Shown here in pieces: positions 52,312 to 62,439 of a stretch of 64,000 nucleotides of DNA; position 1 is the first letter of the stretch; each line of letters starts with the position of its first letter. The translations under genes were made by a program, and so were the position numbers. Below the pieces are notes generated by a model, which was given only the letters and a program-made list of their open reading frames with translations, searched no databases and was not told the DNA's origin. The stretch comes from JAITWN01 sp964437335. GTDB taxonomy: Bacteria; Pseudomonadota; Gammaproteobacteria; SZUA-140. The stretch is taken from NCBI GenBank assembly GCA_964437335.1, contig CAYTGL010000002.1, positions 62,001 through 126,000 on the forward strand, given 5' to 3'.

Positions 52312-55290
52312 ATGACATCGGTCAAGAGCGAGCGATCCCCCCCCTCCGCAATAGCAGCCGCACAGACTGGCGGCGACTTCGAATGGGTGCGCAGTGAACA
52401 GATAGCCTCCCTCAATCTGACCGTCGAGGAATACCGTCATCGCAGGACCGGGGCAAAGCATTTCCACCTCGCCAGCGACCACCCGGAAAATGTCTTTCTC
52501 GTCGCGTTCCGCACCGTGCCGATGGACTCGACCGGGGTCGCCCATATTCTCGAACATACCGCGCTGTGCGGCAGTGAACGCTACCCGGTGCGCGACCCGT
52601 TCTTCATGATGATCCGGCGCTCGCTGAATACCTTCATGAATGCGTTCACCAGCAGCGACTGGACCGCGTATCCATTCGCGAGCCAGAACGAGAAGGACTT
52701 CTACAACCTGATGGACGTCTATCTCGACGCGGCCTTCTTCGCCCGCCTCGACGAACTCGACTTCGCCCAGGAAGGCCATCGTATCGAGTTCGAGGATCCG
52801 GCGAACCCGGACAGCCGCCTGGTCTACAAGGGGGTCGTCTACAACGAGATGAAGGGCGCGATGAGTTCGCCGGTCAATACGCTGTGGCACGCACTGTGCG
52901 AGCATCTTTACCCGACCTCGACCTATCACTACAACAGCGGCGGCGACCCGGAACGCATCCCCGACCTGCGTTACGAGGATCTGCAGAAATTCTACCGCTC
53001 CCACTATCACCCGTCGAACGCGATCTTCATGACCTTCGGCAGACTGCCGGCGCATCGCCACCAGCAGCGTTTCGAGGAACGCGCGCTCGCGCGCTTCGAT
53101 CGCCTCGACAGCCTGATCGCCGCGAACGACGAGCAGCGCCTGGCGGCGCCGGTAACGACCGAGCACAGTTACGCCCTCGATGACGACGGGGCCGGCGACA
53201 AGACCCATATCGTGCTCGGCTGGCTGCTCGGTCATAGCACCGAACTCGAAGCGCTGCTGAAGGCGCACCTGCTGTCCGGCATACTGCTCGACAACAGCGC
53301 CTCGCCGCTGCTGCACGCGCTGGAGACCACCGAACTCGGTACCGCGCCCTCGCCGCTGTGCGGGCTTGAGGATTCGAACCGCGAGATCGCGTTCGTCTGC
53401 GGGCTCGAGGGCAGCCGCCCGGAGCGCGCGGAGCAGGTCGAACGACTGGTCCTCGACCTCCTCGAGAAGATTGCGCAGCAGGGCGTCCCCCAGGAGATGG
53501 TCGACGCCGCGCTGCACCAGCTCGAACTGCACCGCCGCGAAATCGGCGGCGACAGCTATCCGTACGGATTGCAACTGATCCTCAGCGCGCTGCCGGCGGC
53601 CATACATCGCGGCGATCCGGTCGCGGCGCTGAATCTCGAACCGGTGCTCGCGCGACTGCGCGAGGAGGTCAAGGACCCGGAGTTCGTGCCACGGCTGATA
53701 CGCAGCCTGCTGCTCGACAATCCGCATCGCGTACGCATGACGATGAAGCCGGATCCGGAGCTGAGCCGGCGCCGCAACGCGGCCGAGGCCGACCATCTCG
53801 CCGCGCTCAAGGCCGCGCTGAACGAGACGCAAAAACGGGAACTGGCCGACCGTGCCGAGCGCCTGCAGCAACGCCAGCACCAGCAGGACGACCCCGAAAT
53901 CCTGCCGAAGGTCGGCCTCGACGACATCCCCGCCGAGATTCCGATCCCGACCGGCGTGCGCAAAAGCCTGCTCGGGCGGCCGCTGACGTTCTACCCCCAG
54001 GGCACCAACGGCCTCGTCTATCAACAGATCATCGCCGAGTTGCCCGCGCTCGACGACCGGCTGCTCGACCACTTGTCGTACTACACGCGCCTGCTGCCGG
54101 AAGTCGGCTGCGGCGGGCGCGACTACCTGAAGACCCAGACCTGGCAGGACCAGGTCAGCGGCGGCGTCAGCGCCTACACGAGCATGCGCGGGCGCATCGA
54201 CGACGTGCAGGATCTTCGCGCGCATTTCGTGTTGTCCGGCAAGGCCCTGTCGACCGAGCATGCGGAATTCTCCCGACTGATGGAGCAGACGCTGAACAGT
54301 GTGCGGTTCGACGAGTTGAGCCGCCTGCGGGAGATCATCTCCCAGGAACGCGCGCGAATGGAGCAGAGCATCACCGGTCACGGCCACGCGCTCGCAATGT
54401 CCGCCGCGTCGAGCGGGCTGAGTCCGGCCGCTGCGATCAGCCATCGCTTGCGCGGACTGCTGGGGATACGCACGCTGAAGGCCTTCGACGATGGCCTCAA
54501 GGATCCGGCGGGGCTCGAGGCCTTCGCCGAGCGCCTGCGCGAGATCCATGGGCGGGTCCTCGCCGCGCCGCGGCAGTTCCTGCTGGTCGCCGAAGGTGAT
54601 CGCGTCGACGCGCTGCTCGCCGACCTGGAACAGGTCTGGCGCGCCAGCACCGCAATGCCCGGTCTCGCGGCATCCGACCCTTACCGGCCCTTCCGCCGTG
54701 ACCCGATACGGGAGCAGGTCCGTCAACTGTGGGTCACGAGCACACAGGTCAATTTCTGCGCGAAGGTCTACCCGACCGTGCCGGTCGAGCACCCCGACGC
54801 CCCGGCGCTCGACGTGCTTGGCGTCTTTCTGCGCAATGGCTTCCTGCACCGGGCCATCCGCGAAAAGGGCGGCGCCTATGGCGGCGGCGCCGGGCACGAC
54901 AGTGATTTGGCCGGTTTCCGCTTCTATTCCTACCGCGACCCGCGCCTCGAGGAAACGCTCGACGACTTCGATGCCGCGATCGACTGGCTGCTGAGTCATC
55001 CGCATGAGACGCGCCAGCTCGAAGAGGCGATACTCGGCGTCATCGGTGGCATCGACAAACCCGGATCTCCGGCCGGCGAGGCGAAGGGCGCCTTCCATCA
55101 TGGCCTGTACGGGCGCACACCGGAGCAGCGCCGACGACATCGCCTGCGCATTCTCGATGTCACGATCGACGACCTGAGACGCGTCGGCGAAACCTGGCTG
55201 AAACCGGAACAGGCGAGCATTGCCGTGATCACCAGCCCCGATCGTCTTGAAAAGACCGGCGACATGGGCCTGGCGGTATTCCGCCTGTAA
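52312..55290 (+). CDS. M16C family zinc metallopeptidase (presequence-protease-like)
   Basis: A 992-residue protease. The inverted zinc motif HILEH (HxxEH) near residue 78, followed by the conserved Glu in YNEMKGAMSSP, marks the M16C subfamily, together with its paired catalytic and non-catalytic halves and PREP-type length. Mitochondrial relatives degrade targeting peptides; the bacterial substrate is probably free peptides (inference). No signal peptide is seen, so it should be cytoplasmic. Confidence 0.92.
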   Translation: MTSVKSERSPPSAIAAAQTGGDFEWVRSEQIASLNLTVEEYRHRRTGAKHFHLASDHPENVFLVAFRTVPMDSTGVAHILEHTALCGSERYPVRDPFFMMIRRSLNTFMNAFTSSDWTAYPFASQNEKDFYNLMDVYLDAAFFARLDELDFAQEGHRIEFEDPANPDSRLVYKGVVYNEMKGAMSSPVNTLWHALCEHLYPTSTYHYNSGGDPERIPDLRYEDLQKFYRSHYHPSNAIFMTFGRLPAHRHQQRFEERALARFDRLDSLIAANDEQRLAAPVTTEHSYALDDDGAGDKTHIVLGWLLGHSTELEALLKAHLLSGILLDNSASPLLHALETTELGTAPSPLCGLEDSNREIAFVCGLEGSRPERAEQVERLVLDLLEKIAQQGVPQEMVDAALHQLELHRREIGGDSYPYGLQLILSALPAAIHRGDPVAALNLEPVLARLREEVKDPEFVPRLIRSLLLDNPHRVRMTMKPDPELSRRRNAAEADHLAALKAALNETQKRELADRAERLQQRQHQQDDPEILPKVGLDDIPAEIPIPTGVRKSLLGRPLTFYPQGTNGLVYQQIIAELPALDDRLLDHLSYYTRLLPEVGCGGRDYLKTQTWQDQVSGGVSAYTSMRGRIDDVQDLRAHFVLSGKALSTEHAEFSRLMEQTLNSVRFDELSRLREIISQERARMEQSITGHGHALAMSAASSGLSPAAAISHRLRGLLGIRTLKAFDDGLKDPAGLEAFAERLREIHGRVLAAPRQFLLVAEGDRVDALLADLEQVWRASTAMPGLAASDPYRPFRRDPIREQVRQLWVTSTQVNFCAKVYPTVPVEHPDAPALDVLGVFLRNGFLHRAIREKGGAYGGGAGHDSDLAGFRFYSYRDPRLEETLDDFDAAIDWLLSHPHETRQLEEAILGVIGGIDKPGSPAGEAKGAFHHGLYGRTPEQRRRHRLRILDVTIDDLRRVGETWLKPEQASIAVITSPDRLEKTGDMGLAVFRL

Positions 55291-55313
55291 ACCGCCCTTA
55301 CCGGGGATTCACC

Positions 55314-56114
55314 ATGCCGCTCCGGCTCAAAACCCTGTGCCTGCCGCTACTCGTCGCATTCAGCGTTCCGGCGGCCCTCGCCGGCATCACCATCGAGAGC
55401 ACCAGTGCCGATGGCTCGACCGGGCGCGTGCTGATCTCCGGCGACCTGGCCCGGGTCGAGACCGGTCGACAGAACTTCTGGCTGCTGCTCGACCTCGGCG
55501 CCGGCACGATTCTCGCCGTCAACGACGTGGACCGGATCGCGATGGACATGCGATCGCCGATCCCGCGACGCATCGAGCATGACAGCATGGCGACCGAGGC
55601 CCCGCCGCTCATGATCCGTCTCGAGCAACATCAGGATGGCCCCGAGATCGCCGGCTTCAAGACCGTGCATTACCGGGTCATGGTCAACGACGTGCATTGC
55701 TATGATGAGTTCCTTGCCCCCGGCGCCCTCAAGGACAGCGGCATACGCGGTTTTGTTGCCGCGATGTCGGAAGGCTCGGACAATGAGCCGCAACGCGTGC
55801 TGATCCAGTTGACCGCGCCGGACAGGATCTGCGAGGCCGCAGACGACCTGATCGACGACCACTACCCGGTCGCGGGCATCCCGATGCGTACCCTCGACGC
55901 CAAAGGGGACCTGGTCCAGGAGATCACCCGGATTGCGTTCGAACAGACGCACGCGCCGGCGCTGTTCCGGCTTCCGGACGGCTATCCGGTATTGACCCGC
56001 ACCGAAGTCATGGAGCGCATGATCCACGATGAAATCGATCTCGATGACCTGCAGAAAAGGCTCGATGAGATAGAACGCAGGATGCAGGCGGCGGAATTCG
56101 GCCGTGACAGCTAG
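55314..56114 (+). CDS. Secreted protein of unknown function
   Basis: A 266-residue protein with a type I signal peptide (AFSVPAALA, cleavage about residue 23) and no recognised catalytic motif. The mature part starts with beta-rich segments (ITIESTSADGSTGRVLISGDLARVE) that resemble DUF4412-type periplasmic proteins, and ends in a charged helix of about 35 residues (DLDDLQKRLDEIERRMQ). One Cys pair is possible. It lies between the M16C gene and rnd and overlaps the rnd start by 11 bases. Confidence 0.7.
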   Translation: MPLRLKTLCLPLLVAFSVPAALAGITIESTSADGSTGRVLISGDLARVETGRQNFWLLLDLGAGTILAVNDVDRIAMDMRSPIPRRIEHDSMATEAPPLMIRLEQHQDGPEIAGFKTVHYRVMVNDVHCYDEFLAPGALKDSGIRGFVAAMSEGSDNEPQRVLIQLTAPDRICEAADDLIDDHYPVAGIPMRTLDAKGDLVQEITRIAFEQTHAPALFRLPDGYPVLTRTEVMERMIHDEIDLDDLQKRLDEIERRMQAAEFGRDS

Positions 56115-57300
56115 CGCGGACCGGCCGATCCGAACCCCGATGGATGCCCCGCTCGCGCTGCAGTATATCGACACGTCCGCCGCGCTCGATGCCCTCTGCG
56201 CCGAGCTCGCCGGCCACCCGTGGCTGGCGCTCGACACCGAGTTCATTCGCGAGGATACGTATTTTCCGAAACTCTGCATGATCCAGGTCGCGATTCCCGG
56301 CATCACGGCCTGCGTCGACACGCTCGTGCTGCCGCAGCTCGACCCGCTGCTCGAACGCATTCATGACCCGGCGATCACCAAGATCTTTCACGCCAGCCAC
56401 CAGGACATGGAGATCTTCTATCATCTCAGCGCTGGCCGCCTGCCGGGCCCGGTATTCGATACACAGCTCGCCGCGCCGCTGCTCGGCGCGCCGGGACAGG
56501 CGAGCTATGCCAGCCTGGTCAGCGACATGCTCGGTGTGACACTGGACAAGGCGCACGCCCGAACCGACTGGAGCCGGCGGCCGCTGTCAAAGGAACAGAT
56601 CCAATACGCCGCCGACGACGTGCGCTATCTCGGACCGCTGTTTCTGGAACTGCGCGACCGCCTCGTCGCGCGCGGACGACTCGAATGGCTGCAGGAGGAT
56701 TGCCTGGCGGTTTGCGACCCGCGGCGCTATGACAACCCGCCGGAAACCGCCTGGAAACGCATTCGCGGCGTCCACGACATGACGGGCGCCCAGCACCGGC
56801 TGCTGCGGGCGCTCGCCGCCTGGCGCGAGATCACTGCGCGCGCCGAAGACCGGCCGCGCGGCTGGCTGCTCAGGGACGATGCGCTGGTCGATATCGCCCG
56901 GGTCGCACCGCAGAGCCGTGAACAGCTCGCGGATCTGCGTTCGGTGCCCCGCAAGGCGGTCGAGCGCTATGGCGCGGCGCTGCTCGAGATCACCTGCTCC
57001 GTGCCGGCCGGCGACAGCAAGGCAGGCGACTCGGCCTTTGCCGGCGGGGAGCGGCTGACGGACCAGGAAAAATCCCTGCTCAAACGCATGACCGAACTGG
57101 TGCGGCGCAAGGCGGCGGAACATTCGATCGATCCGGCGGCGATCGCCACCCGCCGTGATCTGCTCGAACTGCTGCATGGCAGGCGGGCAGCGCCATTGCT
57201 CAAAGGCTGGCGCCAGGACATCATTGGCGCCGATCTGCTGAAGCTGCTGCCCGCCGGGACTCGGGACCGGGATCAGAACCGCGCGTCAGCGTCAGCCTGA
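56104..57300 (+). CDS. rnd: Ribonuclease D
   Basis: A 398-residue DEDDy exonuclease: LALDTEFIRE, FHASHQDMEIF, FDTQLAAPLLG and YAADDVRYLGPLFLEL carry the Asp, Glu, Asp, Asp and Tyr residues. The HRDC helices follow. It trims the 3' ends of tRNA precursors and other stable RNAs. The start is GTG 56104; ATG 56140 is an alternative. Its end overlaps the convergent purT end by nine bases. Confidence 0.95.
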   Translation: MTASADRPIRTPMDAPLALQYIDTSAALDALCAELAGHPWLALDTEFIREDTYFPKLCMIQVAIPGITACVDTLVLPQLDPLLERIHDPAITKIFHASHQDMEIFYHLSAGRLPGPVFDTQLAAPLLGAPGQASYASLVSDMLGVTLDKAHARTDWSRRPLSKEQIQYAADDVRYLGPLFLELRDRLVARGRLEWLQEDCLAVCDPRRYDNPPETAWKRIRGVHDMTGAQHRLLRALAAWREITARAEDRPRGWLLRDDALVDIARVAPQSREQLADLRSVPRKAVERYGAALLEITCSVPAGDSKAGDSAFAGGERLTDQEKSLLKRMTELVRRKAAEHSIDPAAIATRRDLLELLHGRRAAPLLKGWRQDIIGADLLKLLPAGTRDRDQNRASASA

Positions 57301-58494
57301 GACCGGCCGGACCTTCGACGCGACGAGACGCGCACGGCGGCGGGCATCCTCGATGTCGTCGCCATAGGCGAGCGCAACACCCATGCGGCGGTAGCGGAAG
57401 GATTCCGGCTTGCCGAACAGGCGCAGATCGGTCTGCGGCACCGCCAGCGCATCGGCGACGCCTTCGAAGGCGACGCCTCGCGCCTCGAGGCCGCCATAGA
57501 TCACCGCGCTTGCGCCGGGACTCAGCAAGCCGGTGTCGACCGGCAGGCCGAGCACGGCGCGGGCGTGCAACTCGAACTCGCTCTGGCGTTGCGTCACCAT
57601 CGTCACCATGCCGGTGTCATGCGGGCGCGGGCTGACCTCGCTGAACCAGACCTCCTCGCCTTTCACGAACAGCTCGACGCCGAAGATGCCACGGCCGCCG
57701 AGATTCGCGGTCACCCCAGCGGCGATCTCGCGGGCGCGATTGAGCGCGCGTGGCGGCATCGGCTGCGGTTGCCAGCTCTCGACATAATCGCCGCGCTGTT
57801 GCAGATGGCCGACCGGCTCGCAGAAGAAGGTCTCGATCCGGCCCTCGCGACCGGGGGCGCGAACCGTCAGCAAGGTGATCTCGTAATCGAAATCGACCCG
57901 CCCCTCGACGATGACCCTGCCCTGATTGACACGGCTGCCCTGCGCCGCGTACTCCCATGCCGGCGCCACCTCATCCGGGCCGGCGACTGATGACTGGCCC
58001 TTGCCGGACGAGGACATCACCGGCTTGACGAAACAGGGGTAGCCGATGCCACCGTCTATTGCCGCGCGCAATTCGACAAGGCTGCTCGCGAATGCATACG
58101 GCGAGGTACGCAGCCCGAGCGCCTCGGCGGCGAGGCGGCGGATACCTTCCCGATTCATTGTCAGGCGGGCGGCGCGCGCGGTCGGGATTACCTCGGCGAG
58201 GCTGTCGGCTTCGATGTCGAGCAGCGCATCGGTCGCGATCGCCTCGATCTCGGGAACGATGATGCGCGGGCGCTCCCGTTCAACGAGGGCGCGCAGCGCA
58301 CCGGCATCGCTCATGTCGATGACATGAGCGCGATGCGCGACCTGGTGGCCCGGCGCATCCGCATAGCGGTCGACGGCGATGACCTCGACACCGAGGCGCT
58401 GCAGCGCGATGATGACCTCCTTGCCGAGTTCCCCGCTGCCGAGCAGCATGATCCTGAGCGCGGAGGGGGATAATGGCGTGCCGATCCGGTCCAT
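57292..58494 (-). CDS. purT: Formate-dependent phosphoribosylglycinamide formyltransferase
   Basis: A 400-residue ATP-grasp enzyme. IMLLGSGELGKEVIIALQRLG, VIPTARAARLTMNREGIRR, the ATP-binding VMSSSGKGQS and EVSPRPHDTGMVTM are PurT signatures. It uses formate and ATP to make formyl-GAR in purine synthesis, bypassing the folate-dependent PurN. ATG 58494 (MDRIGTPL) is the family start. Confidence 0.97.
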   Translation of the reverse strand: MDRIGTPLSPSALRIMLLGSGELGKEVIIALQRLGVEVIAVDRYADAPGHQVAHRAHVIDMSDAGALRALVERERPRIIVPEIEAIATDALLDIEADSLAEVIPTARAARLTMNREGIRRLAAEALGLRTSPYAFASSLVELRAAIDGGIGYPCFVKPVMSSSGKGQSSVAGPDEVAPAWEYAAQGSRVNQGRVIVEGRVDFDYEITLLTVRAPGREGRIETFFCEPVGHLQQRGDYVESWQPQPMPPRALNRAREIAAGVTANLGGRGIFGVELFVKGEEVWFSEVSPRPHDTGMVTMVTQRQSEFELHARAVLGLPVDTGLLSPGASAVIYGGLEARGVAFEGVADALAVPQTDLRLFGKPESFRYRRMGVALAYGDDIEDARRRARLVASKVRPVSG

Positions 58495-58605
58495 ATTCCG
58501 TTTTCCAATGCCCCACAATGTGACGCAGTACCGCAGGCCCGCTTCAGTATCGGGGCTCGACGCCGCTAACAAGAGGTAGCTGACAGCACCGGCCGGACGA
58601 ACCCG

Positions 58606-58965
58606 ATGTACCTGAGACTCGACCAGATCCCCACGCTGCATACCCGGCCCGCGCAACTCGAGGCCCGGAATTACAATGCCATCCGCCTCGCCGTGATACG
58701 CGCGAACGGGACGCTGCGGATTCCGTTACCGGGTCTGCGCGGGATGGACATGATCCTCGACCGCCGGGCCTGGATCTGCGTCGACCGCACGTTCTACGAT
58801 CTTCCGGTGCTGGCCTGGGCCGATTTCGGCTCCGCCGCGCGTGAAACCCTGCACCTGCCGGTCAGATGCCACGTCCATTATTACCACATCCATGCGGATT
58901 TTATTACCGGGGCCGTACTGAACGCGACGCTGAAGGCGGTCAACGCACGGAAAGCGCGCTCCTGA
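58606..58965 (+). CDS. Small protein of unknown function
   Basis: A 119-residue protein, MYLRLDQIPTL then a short beta-rich body (IRLAVIRANGTLRIPLPGLRG, VDRTFYDLPVLAWADF) and a His/Tyr-rich segment VHYYHIHADF. No signal peptide or known domain. It is divergent from purT and overlaps the end of the convergent HDOD gene by 26 bases. The overlap and the even codon use suggest it is real, but this rests on inspection only. Confidence 0.5.
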   Translation: MYLRLDQIPTLHTRPAQLEARNYNAIRLAVIRANGTLRIPLPGLRGMDMILDRRAWICVDRTFYDLPVLAWADFGSAARETLHLPVRCHVHYYHIHADFITGAVLNATLKAVNARKARS

Positions 58966-59881
58966 TCTGCTCGAGTACGTGTTCCAGCGCGGCATCGCGC
59001 CGCACCCTCAAACCGAGCGCCGAAGCCGCCGCCGCCACCTGCTCCGGCGCCTGAACCAGCATCTCGCCCAGCCGTCCCGCACCGAGACCGAAGGCCTCTT
59101 CCAGCAGCACGCGACAGTGCTCGAGTACCGTGGAACCGTCCTCGACGCGAAATACCGCGGTCATCCAGTCCGCTGCATACAGTGTTCGCGCCAGCGGCGA
59201 AACCAATGCGTGCTCAGGCGTTTCCGCCTGCCCGGCTTCTGGCCCCTCACGGCGATAATGATGCGTGCCGAGCGCCAGCCCGAGATCATCGGGCAGATCC
59301 CAGGCGTCCGCCAGCAGTGCGGCGACCGCGTCATGCGTCATCCCGAAGCGATCGAATTCCATCGCGAGCCGGGCGTCGGGGTCGAGGCGACGCAGAACCG
59401 GCCAGCTTGCCGCCGCACCATGATCGAGATGCAGCATGACCAGCAGACCGAAGTCCTGCAGTATCCCCGCAGTAAAGCAGTCGTCGCGATCGAGGCCGGC
59501 GCGCCGCCCCAGCAGGCGCGCGCAGACCGCGCGCAACAGCGCGTCTTCCCAGAATTCCCCGCTGTCGAAACCGGGCGGCGCCTCGCGATGCATCGCGTCG
59601 CGCACCGTGAGGCACAATGCGAGATTGCGCACCGTCTTGTGACCGAGCACCGTGATCGCCCGGGCGATCGACGCGATCTCGTGCCCGGGACCGAAGTACG
59701 GAGAATTCGCGATGCGCAACAACTCGGCGGTCAGGACAGAATCGCTGGCCGCCAGACGGGAAAGCTCGGCACTGCCGAGATCGTCGCGCGTGCAGGCGTG
59801 CATGATCTCGAGCGCGATCCGGGGCGGAGACGGCAGATCGCTCGGCTTCAGCTTATCGAGTGACAGGCGGGCAGGAGGCAT
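58940..59881 (-). CDS. HDOD domain protein
   Basis: A 313-residue HDOD protein. SPPRIALEIMHACTRDDLG, AASDSVLTAELLRIANSPYFGPGHEIASIARAITVLG and AGILQDFGLLVMLHLDHG match the HDOD core; the HD-like doublet reads Gln-Asp here, so metal catalysis is not expected. The C-terminal stretch (about 225-313) is specific. It follows the receiver gene by 21 bases and closes the operon that begins at 63649. Confidence 0.88.
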   Translation of the reverse strand: MPPARLSLDKLKPSDLPSPPRIALEIMHACTRDDLGSAELSRLAASDSVLTAELLRIANSPYFGPGHEIASIARAITVLGHKTVRNLALCLTVRDAMHREAPPGFDSGEFWEDALLRAVCARLLGRRAGLDRDDCFTAGILQDFGLLVMLHLDHGAAASWPVLRRLDPDARLAMEFDRFGMTHDAVAALLADAWDLPDDLGLALGTHHYRREGPEAGQAETPEHALVSPLARTLYAADWMTAVFRVEDGSTVLEHCRVLLEEAFGLGAGRLGEMLVQAPEQVAAAASALGLRVRRDAALEHVLEQIRSALSVR

Positions 59882-59902
59882 AAGCGGTGGCGGTCAGCGG
59901 AC

Positions 59903-60334
59903 TCAGCCCGCCTTCTGGATACCGTCCTCTTTCGTCGCGCTTTCCGGCTTCGAGGCCTTGAGTGCACCGGAGGCGTGAAATTTTTCGATGACATCATGGA
60001 CCTTGCCGATCGCATACGGCTTCGCGATGAACGCGCCGGCGCCAAGCTCGATCGCTCTTTTGACATTGTCCATCGTGGTATGCGCGCTGACCATGACGAT
60101 GAAGATATCGGCGTGCGTCTGCTTGAGCCTTGGCATCAGATCGAAGCCATTGCACGCGGGCATCTCGATGTCCAGAAACACGATGCCGGGCTTGATGCCC
60201 TCCAGTGTCGATTTGGCGACGTCTTCATCGGTCAGTGAGCGAATATCGGTATAGCCGAGGTTTCTGAGGATGCTCGTCAGCAGGCTGCGTGCCGACATGT
60301 CATCGTCGATCACCGTGATCGCGGTCTGTTTCAT
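59903..60334 (-). CDS. Single-domain response regulator with C-terminal tail
   Basis: A 143-residue CheY-like receiver. VIDDD supplies the acidic pocket, FLDIEMP the phosphoacceptor Asp (about residue 55), VSAHT the switch Thr/Ser, and FIAKPY the Lys. No output domain follows; a 20-residue Lys/Ser/Glu tail ends it. Its ATG overlaps the stop of the hybrid kinase by four bases, so it is likely phosphorylated by that kinase's Hpt domain. Confidence 0.92.
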   Translation of the reverse strand: MKQTAITVIDDDMSARSLLTSILRNLGYTDIRSLTDEDVAKSTLEGIKPGIVFLDIEMPACNGFDLMPRLKQTHADIFIVMVSAHTTMDNVKRAIELGAGAFIAKPYAIGKVHDVIEKFHASGALKASKPESATKEDGIQKAG

Positions 60335-62439
60335 TTTTGTGCTCCTCCCCGGTCGTCTCCGGATCCAAATGCCAGAATGTCCCTGATCGACTGCGCCACA
60401 TTGGTACGAAGTTCCGCCGCTGCGTCGTAGCGCCCCGCCATGATCGCCGCTTCGAGCCGCCCGGCCAGCTCGCCGAGCGGCTGCCAGCCAAATCCGCCGG
60501 CCGCGCCCTTGAGACGGTGCGCCATCGCGCGAATCTGCTCGTGGTCAATGCCGGCGGCGTTCGCGTCCCAGTCGGGCAGCGCCTGCCGCAACGATTGCAG
60601 AAATCCTGCGCGGGCCTGCAGATAGTCGGGATCAGCGTCGAGCGATATCACGTGCGCCGCCGGGCGAACGGGGCCATCGTCGCTGAAATAGTGGCCGAGC
60701 GTGGCGAGAAACCGCATGCGATCAAGCGGCTTGGTCAGAAAATCATTGCAGCCGGCCGCGACACAGCGCTCCCGCTCGCCTTCGAGGGCGCTCGCCGACA
60801 GCGCGATGACCGGCCGCGCAAAACCCGTCATGCGCAGCCATTCGACGGCCTCGAGACCGCCCATCTCCGGCATCTGCAAGTCGGTCATCATCAGGTCGAA
60901 GTCACCGGCCAGCGCCTGCTCGACCGCCTCCCGGCCATTGTCGACCTCGACGATCTCAATCCCGGTATCACGCAGATAGAGCGCTATCAGACGGCGAATG
61001 TTCGGGTCGTCCTCGGCAAGCAGCATGCGGCCGCGCATGCCGGACTTCAGCGACGCGCCTTCCGGCGCGGCAGCGACAGGCTCGCCGCGCGCAGGCACCA
61101 CATCCACCAGGTCACCGGCGTCGATCGTTCCGCAGTCGATGATCACCGTGAAGCGACTGCCCGCACCCGGGATGCTCTCGACCATGATCGACCCGCCGAG
61201 GCGTTCGGCGAGCTGCTTCGAGATATGCAGGCCGAGTCCGGTGCCGCCGTATTTTCGCGTCGTCGAGGCATCGGCCTGGGTAAAGGGCTTGAACAGGCGG
61301 CGCTGCTGTTCCTGCGACAGGCCGACGCCGGTGTCGATGACGCTGAATGCGAGGGTTTTTTCGCGCGGGTCACAGGAAACCTCGACCCTGACGCTGCCGG
61401 TCTCGGTGAACTTGACCGCGTTGCTGCACAGGTTCAGCAGGATCTGCGCGAGCCGGGTCGGATCGGTCCCGATCTCGCGCGGCAGCGGGAAGCGGTAATC
61501 GACACTGAACGCGAGCCCCTTCTGCCGCGCGTGCATATCGATCAATGAAGTCACCCGCGCAACAATGTCGAACAGCGAGGCGCGCACGATCTCGAGCTGC
61601 AAGCGGTTCGAGTTGAGCTTGGACAGGTCAAGAATGTCGTTGATGATCTCGAGCAGGTGCCGGCCGGTGCTGAATATCGTCGCGACCGCCTCGCGGCGTT
61701 CCGCGTCCGGCAGCGACTCGTCATGCAGCATCTCGGCAAAACCGATGATCGACGTCAGCGGCGTCCGGATCTCGTGGCTCATGTTCGCGAGAAACCGGCT
61801 CTTGGCCTCATTCGCCGCCTCGGCATCGGCGCGCGCCTGATCGAGCGCACGGGTGCGCTCGTCGACGATGCGTTCGAGATCGCGGTTCTGCTGGTGGATA
61901 TAGCGATAGAGTTCGTGGTTTTCGATTGCGTTCGCGGCATTCGAGAGGATCATCGACAGCACCTGCTGCAGCGCATCGCGCAGCTCGGCTACGCCTTTGT
62001 CCAGAAATCCGATGTACATCCCGCGGATCCGCGAGCGAGTCGCGATGACCTGCATGACGAGCGTATTCCGGTCATCCGCGGTGCGCACCAGCAACGGGCG
62101 GGACTGGGTCAGCGCCCAGGAAAAAGCGCCACGCTCGATCTGATGATCGATCTCGCGTTCGATCGCGCCGCGTTTATCCTCGGGAAAACAGTCGTAGAGC
62201 TTGAAGTCATGGTCCTGTTCGTCGATGCGCAGAAAGGCGTACATCCGGTAGCCGAACAATTCTCTCAATCGCGGGCCGATTTCGCGCAGCACCGCGAACG
62301 GGTCACTGTTGTCGCGCAGCGAGGCGCCGGTATCGACCAGGCCGGCGCCGATCTCGAGTGCTTCGATGAACCAGCCGCGCAGGGTTTCGAGCTCGCGAAC
62401 ATGCGTCTCGATATCGGTCGTGCGCGCCGGATGAGCCAT
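60331..62439 (-). CDS. Hybrid sensor histidine kinase with GAF-like, HisKA, HATPase, receiver and Hpt domains
   Basis: A 702-residue soluble kinase with no transmembrane helix. Residues about 20-190 form a GAF-like sensor; HisKA has MSHEIRTPLT (phospho-His), then NLCSNAVKF, DTGVGLS and GGTGLGL (ATP site). A receiver follows (LLAEDDP, MMTDLQMPEMGG, LTKPLD), and a C-terminal Hpt domain has AMAHRLKGAAGG (phospho-His). This is a complete His-Asp-His relay in one chain, with the next gene supplying a second Asp. ATG 62439 overlaps the preceding stop (TGATG). Confidence 0.94.
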   Translation of the reverse strand: MAHPARTTDIETHVRELETLRGWFIEALEIGAGLVDTGASLRDNSDPFAVLREIGPRLRELFGYRMYAFLRIDEQDHDFKLYDCFPEDKRGAIEREIDHQIERGAFSWALTQSRPLLVRTADDRNTLVMQVIATRSRIRGMYIGFLDKGVAELRDALQQVLSMILSNAANAIENHELYRYIHQQNRDLERIVDERTRALDQARADAEAANEAKSRFLANMSHEIRTPLTSIIGFAEMLHDESLPDAERREAVATIFSTGRHLLEIINDILDLSKLNSNRLQLEIVRASLFDIVARVTSLIDMHARQKGLAFSVDYRFPLPREIGTDPTRLAQILLNLCSNAVKFTETGSVRVEVSCDPREKTLAFSVIDTGVGLSQEQQRRLFKPFTQADASTTRKYGGTGLGLHISKQLAERLGGSIMVESIPGAGSRFTVIIDCGTIDAGDLVDVVPARGEPVAAAPEGASLKSGMRGRMLLAEDDPNIRRLIALYLRDTGIEIVEVDNGREAVEQALAGDFDLMMTDLQMPEMGGLEAVEWLRMTGFARPVIALSASALEGERERCVAAGCNDFLTKPLDRMRFLATLGHYFSDDGPVRPAAHVISLDADPDYLQARAGFLQSLRQALPDWDANAAGIDHEQIRAMAHRLKGAAGGFGWQPLGELAGRLEAAIMAGRYDAAAELRTNVAQSIRDILAFGSGDDRGGAQK

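Noticed and set aside
52291..55140. A 949-residue open frame antisense to the M16C protease
   Set aside because: The plus strand encodes a full M16C enzyme with HILEH and conserved spacing. The antisense frame has no family motif and arises from GC-rich codon usage.
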